Assembly: GCA_012932295.1 (NCBI GenBank) | Contig: JAAONU010000006.1 | Span: 22,385,929-22,449,928 of the forward strand | Direction: 5' to 3' | DNA from: Cyclina sinensis | Taxonomy: Eukaryota > Mollusca > Bivalvia > Venerida > Veneridae | Length of the DNA: 64,000 nt | Part shown: positions 58,801 to 64,000 of the stretch, in pieces | Numbering within the stretch: the first letter of the stretch is position 1 | How the letters are laid out: every line of letters starts with the position of its first letter | Translations under genes and position numbers: made by a program | Notes under the pieces: model-generated | What the model was told of the DNA's origin: nothing | The model's input: only the letters and a program-made list of their open reading frames with translations | Databases searched by the model: none

Positions 58801-61800
58801 TCTATGATGTTTTTCCACCTTCACTTAGAAGGGGCACATTTGTCATTTGTAATGATGATTGAAAACTTCCTGACTGAATCAGGAATGGATGTGTGGGTAG
58901 ATTGAGATCTGACCTCTTTGCAAAGGCATAAACAGAACCTGCCAACAGGGTAAAGATAGATGTTAGGAACAAGATGAGGCTAGAACTAAATTTAGGACTT
59001 GAAAGAAGTTTACTTGATGACAGTGGTGAGACTAGAAAAAGTACAAACAAACATGTGTTTTGGAAAAAAAATGTATTGATAATTAGTTACTCAGTATTCT
59101 TTTCTCTTAGAAAATCAGTGTTCATTTTTCCTATGAAATCAGTATTCATTTTTTATTAAAATCAGTATTCATTTCTCCTATAAAGTCAGTGTTCATTTCT
59201 CCTATGAAATCAGTGTTCATTTCTCCTATGAAGTCAGTGTTCATTTCTCCTATGAAGTTAGTGTTCATTTCTCCTATGAATTCAGTGTTCATTTCTCCTA
59301 TGAAGTCAGTGTTCATCTCTCCTATGAAGTCAGTGTTCATTTCTCCTATGAAGTCAGTGTTCATTTCTCCTATGAAGTCAGTATTCATTTCTCCTATGAA
59401 GTCAGTGTTCATTTCTCCTATGAAGTCAGTGTTCATTTCTCCTTTGAAGTCAGTGTTCGTTTCTCCTATGAAGTCAGTGTTCATTTCTCCTATGAAGTCA
59501 GTGTTCATTTCTCCTATTAGGTCAATATTCATTTTCCTATGAGGTCAGTATTCATTTCTCCTATGAAGTCAGTATTCATTTCTCCTATGAAGTCAGTATT
59601 CATTTCTCCTATGAAGTCAGTGTTCATTTCTCCTATGAAGTCAGTGTTCATTTCTCCTATGAAATCAGTATTCATTTCTCCTATGAAGTCAGTGTTAATT
59701 TCTCTTATAAAATCAGTATTTAATTTCTCCTATGAAGTCAGTGTTCATTTCTCTTATAAAATCAGTATTCATTTCTCCTATGAAGTCAGTGTTCATTTCT
59801 CTTATAAAATCAGTTTTCATTTCTCCTATAAAATCACTATTCATTTCTGCTGTGAAATCAGTTCATAAGATATCAGTTTTCATTTTTGTGTTGCCTGCTA
59901 CAAATAGCAGGGACATATAGGGATCACTTCCCAGTCATCTGTCTGTACGTCCGTCCGTCTGTCCACCACAAAACTTGTCTGGACTACTCCTCAGAAACTA
60001 CTGGTGCTATTTCATCCAAACTTTACAGGAATGATCAGTACTAAGTCTAGTTGTGCATATCTTCAGCATTTTCCAGTTCAATGATTTTTGTCAGAGTTAT
60101 AGCCCTTTAATGATTTTTATTTTTAAAGATTGTCCAGACTACTTCTCTTATACTACTGAAGCAATTTAAATGAAATGTTACAGGATTGTTCGGTACCTCA
60201 AGTACTTGCACATGTCTTACAGGTTTTTCGGTTGAATGATTTTTGGCTGAGTTATGGTCCTTGAATACAAAAATGCATTTTAGCCTACAAACTGTCCAAT
60301 CACCTCTCAATACTACTGTTTAATTTGCTATCATCAGGCGACACATGTGATCACTGATCACTCTAGTTCATATGAAATCAGTATACATTTCTCTTAAGAA
60401 ATCAGTGTTCATTTCTCTTATGAAATCAGTATTCATTTCTCTCATGTAATTGCTATTCATTTCTTTCTTATGAAATCAGTGTTCATCTCTCTAATGAAAT
60501 CAGTATTCATCTCTCCAATGAAATCAGTATTCATTGCTCTCATGTAATCAGTATTCATTGCTCTCTTAAGAAATCAGTATTCATTTCTCTTAAGTAAAAC
60601 CTGCTGAGGAATATGGGATTTACTCTTTTTTATTAATTTATGTCATTTGCCAGTATCAGTGATTTACACATTATATGTAGGTGCCTAAATCTAGCAAATA
60701 ATCAATGAATTATATAACAAGTTTTTCAGTATCCAAAGAAAAAAAAAATGTAAGAAAAAATAATAAGAGAGCTGACACTGCTGTAGAGAACAGGTTGTTT
60801 TTGTTTGTTGTTTTCTTAAGTGAACTTAGGATGGTAATGAAATTGTGCACATGTCATCTAACAACAATTTTCTTTCATTCAACAAATTGCAGCACTTTAA
60901 TTGAAAGGTTTTTGAAACATTGTAGAAACACATACATATAATTTTTGCAGCTGGTTCCTGGGACCTGTGATAACACTACAGGACTGTCTGGCAGCATTCT
61001 TCTCTGCAGATGAACTCAAGGGCGATAACATGTACAGCTGTGAAAAGTGTAAAAAGTAGGTTATTGATGTAGATTTCTTGGATTTGATCAAAAATCCAGT
61101 GAGGCAATATCAGCAATCTTAGGTTTTCTCATTTATCTGATTGGCTTGGATCAGCATCATAAGAAAATATTAGACCATATTAGTTTTGTTTACAGACAAA
61201 AAGTTTTAGTCGTAATTGTTTAAAAAATAAATAACTTTATATGCTTATATTTCAAATGTTTCTGCACTGGCTACCAACTGATAAGAAAATAATTATTTTA
61301 ATATAATTATCAAACAAATAATACTCGCTTCCTATTTTGTTTTCAGGTTGAGGAATGGACTGAAGTATTCCAAAGTCCTACAGTTACCAGAGGTAAAATT
61401 CCTAGCTTAAGTGTCTTGTTACAAACATAATAAAACATATGTATGTTTCATGTAACTTATTAACGTCAGTAGTATTGGATTTTGATATGTTAATTAATCT
61501 TCTTAGAGCAGTTATATGGTTAACTCATGTCGGTTATGCCATATTGGATGTTACTGACCTTTTCTTTGCATCTATAATTTTATAGGAGTTAGTTTTTAAT
61601 ATTTCTACTCATCTGTGCAGTTTGAAAATGGACTTTTCTTTTTACTGCTTATTTCATAAATTTATAATTAGTATTGCTATGGATGACAAATTTTATTTCA
61701 AAATTAAATGGACTAGTTAGTTTTAGAAAAATAGGAGCGTATGGGTAAAGGAAAAAAACAGTTCTCAAAACCTTCAAAGCCATGCTTTAATATGAGGCCT

Positions 61801-63448
61801 TTTTTCTGTTAAAGGTTTTATGTATACACTTGAAGAGATTCAGACATGAGTTCTATTCATCAAAGATCAGCACTTACGTTTCATTTCCACTCACAAACCT
61901 TGATATGAAGCCTTACCTACACAAAGGTGAGTTAATTTTAGTCTTTCAAAGCTTATATTTTTTCAGAATTATAGTATTCTTACATATATACAACATCAAC
62001 ATCTTTTGGTACTTTTTTAATCTTACTCATCAAAAGTTTGTTTTAGGATGTAACTCTGTATTTGTATTTTAAAGCCTAAATGTTTTTTTTTTTTTTTATT
62101 TTCTCATTTTCCATGCGTTATTGTTGATGTTCAGCCATGAATACAGACGTGTATAAGTTAAAATTGCATGGAAATCTTAGAAAACCTTACCATTCTGATT
62201 TTAATCTTACTCTGCTAGATTTCTTTTAAACACTCTGCCATCATAATAGTTGAATTCAACAGTTCCAGTTATCATTTTAAGGGGTATTCACTAAAAAAAC
62301 TTCCTGACTGAAAAGCAGAAATGACTGAATCATGATATAACTCTACAGATGTACGAAATAATCATGGTCTGCATGAGTCACACAGGCATGATCATGATCA
62401 GCTCCGGTGACACAGGCATGGTCATGGTCAGCACTGGTCACACAATGATGTTCATGGTCTGCAATGTTTACACAGGCATGATCATGGTCTGTACTGGGCA
62501 CACAGGCATGGTTATGGTCTGTACTTGACACACAGGCATGATCATGGTCTGCACTTGTCACGCAAGCAAGATCATGGTCTGCACTTGTCACACAATCATG
62601 ATAATGGTCTGCATTGGTCACACAAGCGTGATAATAGTCTGCAAGGTCACAAAGGCATGATTGTGGTGTGCGCCCATCACCCAGTAAAGTACCTGCCATT
62701 ACTTTGAAGTCAGCCTGAAGTATATGCATTTGTTCAATAGATAAGTTTTTTCTTTGCAAACACATAATGTTTTAAGGGCATTCTGTTTTTGAAATATTTC
62801 AGACCACAGTAGTAATGTGACAGTGTATGATCTTGTAGCCGTCATATGTCATCATGGAACAGCAGGAGGTAGGTCATACAGTGATAACCTTAGCTTGAAT
62901 TTTTGGTCAACTATTTCCAAGCCATACAGCCTCAGTTGCTCTCAGAGAACAGTGCCCATTAGGTACCAGTTGACTCCAAAATGTATTCTTTTTTCATAGT
63001 TTTTTAATGGGAAAATAGTGTGTCATCTACTCTTTATGCAAACATCCCATCCCTCCCTCATAGTGCTTACATATAGCACAGAAATCACTCCACATCAGGC
63101 CAGTTGTTGATAAATATTTTTAATGGTATATGCTTCATAACAGTATGAGTATTAGAATGTCATTTTATTGAAAAACCCTGGCTATAGAATGAGAATGTTC
63201 ATACCTGTAATTTGTCTGAATAAATGACCGATCTTTGTAAGCTGGTTAGGCAATAAGCTTAATAAGGGCCTATTACAATCTCTGGCTGGCAAGACTATGT
63301 TTTCATTTTGACATATTTCAGGAGGTCATTACACAGCATATTGTCAGAACGTGTTAACAGAGCAGTGGTATGAGTTTGATGACCAGTATGTAACAGAGGT
63401 GGATGTCAGTCAGGTGATCAACTGTGAGGCTTATGTCCTTTTCTACAG
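52388..63448 (+). CDS. USP20/33-like: Ubiquitin carboxyl-terminal hydrolase USP20/USP33-type, 3' incomplete
   Basis: Deubiquitinase of the USP cysteine-protease family. Exons: 52372-52474 (start codon 52388), 52693-52812, 53822-53922, 54331-54546, 55081-55194, 55604-55682, 57397-57997, 58276-58367, 58608-58771, 60951-61055, 61347-61392, 61815-61926, 62803-62868, 63322-63448. All junctions are AG/GT and every phase joins, giving 676 residues. Order: ZnF-UBP (about 10-100, starting CPH, with CDTC and WCYRC zinc ligands), acidic linker, Cys box [19 protein letters not shown] (nucleophile Cys about 163), [16 protein letters not shown], a Ser/Asp-rich insert of about 180 residues inside the catalytic domain, zinc-ribbon pairs CLTC and [13 protein letters not shown], and His box [10 protein letters not shown] (His about 637) followed by WYEFDD. 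The ZnF-UBP plus long insert identifies the USP20/USP33 pair, proteins of about 910-940 residues with two C-terminal DUSP domains; that last quarter must lie beyond the window edge. The 5' untranslated exon and promoter are not located. Confidence 0.95.
53190..53874 (+). repeat. Tandem array of the USP exon-3 splice acceptor (53-bp period)
   Basis: Twelve copies of a unit joining the last about 20 intron bases (ttgacctttactttcag) to the first about 33 bases of exon 3 (TTGGATAATCACTGTTTGGC). The last six start at 53557, 53610, 53663, 53716, 53769 and 53822, exactly 53 bp apart; the earlier six are more diverged. The final unit is the real exon, shown by its continuation into ZnF-UBP coding. 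Most upstream units keep a polypyrimidine tract and CAG. Confidence 0.9.
54331..54546 (+). CDS. USP exon 4: acidic linker and catalytic Cys box
   Basis: 72 residues: a Glu/Asp/Ser linker ([13 protein letters not shown]), then the Cys box with NTCYLN. The donor is TG/GTACGT, phase 2. Confidence 0.95.
55927..57231. mobile_element. Inverted-repeat-ended element in USP intron 6
   Basis: Ends AGTCCCCTACCGGT (55927-55940) and ACCGGTAGGGGACT (57218-57231) are exact complements; the left end is also a hairpin with aaccggaggggact. The interior has a cgtccgtc tract and diverged units with aaaaagtactgaaaa and caaggttcacaactctag. No coding frame and no clear target duplication. Confidence 0.75.
57397..57997 (+). 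CDS. USP exon 7: long Ser/Asp-rich insert
   Basis: The exon begins at the acceptor (GAT ACA CAG, DTQEF), not at the first ATG of the open frame. After the catalytic-domain segment [16 protein letters not shown] come about 180 low-complexity residues rich in S, D, E and R, ending GKYKHNMGP. This matches the position of the disordered insert in USP20/USP33. Confidence 0.95.
59105..59880 (+). repeat. 24-bp minisatellite, left part
   Basis: About 32 copies of tcagtgttcatttctcctatgaag-like units (each given here without exact variants). Because 24 is a multiple of 3, both strands stay open as 8-residue repeats (MKSVFISP on plus, MNTDFIGE on minus). The array is intronic, so no protein is expected. 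Confidence 0.95.
59914..60366 (+). mobile_element. Dispersed 456-bp repeat, copy 2, inserted in the minisatellite
   Basis: Same start (catatagggatcac) and end (gtgatcactgatc) as 13401-13856. The 24-bp units resume on its right side, so this element inserted into an existing array. Confidence 0.85.
60367..60600 (+). repeat. 24-bp minisatellite, right part (degenerate)
   Basis: Units of gaaatcagtattcatttctc with more variation and small insertions, about nine copies. Confidence 0.85.
62355..62665 (-). repeat. 30-bp minisatellite in USP intron 12
   Basis: About ten copies of a unit containing cacaggcatgatcatggtctg. The 30-bp period keeps a minus-strand frame open ([10 protein letters not shown] units). 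It is intronic. Confidence 0.95.
63322..63448 (+). CDS. USP exon 14: His box
   Basis: Contains [10 protein letters not shown] with the general-base His and the acidic partner region WYEFDD, ending AYVLFYR, the usual end of the USP catalytic domain. The DUSP exons should follow after the intron starting at 63449. Confidence 0.95.
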
Positions 63449-64000
63449 GTCAGTGTATGGTATTGTTAGGAAGTGTACATTGACATGTTTAATTTCTCTA
63501 AATGAACCACCAGGATAAAAATTATCATGTTGTTTGTATAAACACTAAGCTTAAATGTACCTAAATGCAAACTATTTCATGTCGGAGAGCAGTACGATTT
63601 TAAATAAAACGCGGTTCTGAACTTTCGACTGTTCACTGTAAGTTGTGAAAACTAGTGACAAATACGTATATCAAGGCAATCAGTAGTAATACATAACAGA
63701 AATTCATTGTATGCATGAATCACCTTATAAACCTGTGAAACAGTTCAATTATCTGGTATTAAAATCTGTGGATGCTGCAAAGTCGCTCAATGTTTATCAA
63801 AACTTGCGGCCGTGAGTCAATACTATTTATGCGCAGGAAATTCCTCCGTAATCACCCAAATGCTCTATCAAACTTCTTGAATATATAACTAATGTTTTGA
63901 ACCATGATCATCCGTAAGTCGGGACTACATTCACTAACGACTGAGCAGCGGAAGTTGCTGAAGTATTTTGGACTACAAGACAATTCGATTGATTAATTCG
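63449..64000. other. Start of USP intron 14, cut by the window edge
   Basis: It opens with donor AG/GTCAGT. No exon was recognised before the right edge. Confidence 0.7.

Larger units (their letters stand above)
58790..60950. other. USP intron 9 (repeat-filled)
   Basis: The largest intron of the gene seen here. It holds the 24-bp minisatellite in two parts and the 456-bp dispersed repeat between them; the remainder is unremarkable. Confidence 0.8.

Noticed and set aside
59146..59868. Repetitive proteins of 117 and 128 residues on opposite strands
   Set aside because: They are the translation of a 24-bp minisatellite in a USP intron; openness follows from the period being a multiple of three.
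59146..60600. CRISPR-like regular repeat
   Set aside because: No spacers: the units are directly adjacent, and the host is a eukaryotic intron.

Overview
The window is animal nuclear DNA: AT-rich, intron-bearing and dense in decayed transposons. The repeat families (roughly 150-bp tandem units ending in a GACG-type microsatellite and a CCCCTCCGCC/GGCGGGG tail, tRNA-derived SINE pieces, Gypsy, DIRS, Tc1, Harbinger, hAT-like and TTAA-flanked elements) together with an invertebrate-type USP20/33 gene point to a bivalve mollusc. That assignment is inference from repeat style, not from a database match.

Layout. 0-18 kb is repeat-rich and is bracketed by a pair of about 1.25-1.3 kb inverted repeats (1318-2570 and 16780-18091) that carry regularly placed 16-bp palindromes. 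Between them lie a 156-bp tandem array, a 2.8-kb fold-back element (5991-8807), a possible broken minus-strand gene (8.93-12.59 kb) and a decayed minus-strand coding block (14.8-16.43 kb). 18.4-19.2 kb and 42.9-44.15 kb hold two paralogous minus-strand gene 5' ends: conserved E-box and TATA-like promoter, short non-coding exon 1, and a 199-bp exon 2 encoding a hydrophobic leader that ends in a 2A-like motif (GIESNPGP). 20.5-28.9 kb holds a four-exon minus-strand gene with an atypical RRM of the PARP10/PARP14 sort; its introns carry a hAT-type MITE, tandem repeats and a DIRS retroelement remnant. 30-37.5 kb contains remains of a Harbinger transposase, a Tc1-like transposase and a Ty3/Gypsy pol (RT to integrase), the last cut off by duplicated tRNA-like SINE units. 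38-52 kb is a mosaic of non-autonomous DNA elements, several with readable terminal inverted repeats and target-site duplications.

52.4 kb to the right edge carries the one clear long gene: a USP20/USP33-type ubiquitin-specific protease on the plus strand, 14 coding exons (676 residues) with ZnF-UBP, Cys box, zinc-ribbon and His box; the C-terminal DUSP region lies outside the window. Its introns hold a 53-bp tandem array made of its own exon-3 splice acceptor, a 1.3-kb inverted-repeat-ended element, a 24-bp minisatellite split by another repeat, and a 30-bp minisatellite.

How it fits together: the USP gene is a housekeeping-type deubiquitinase. The RRM gene and the first 2A-leader gene lie head-to-tail on the minus strand; both resemble modules used in invertebrate innate-immunity families, but no effector domain of either is visible here.
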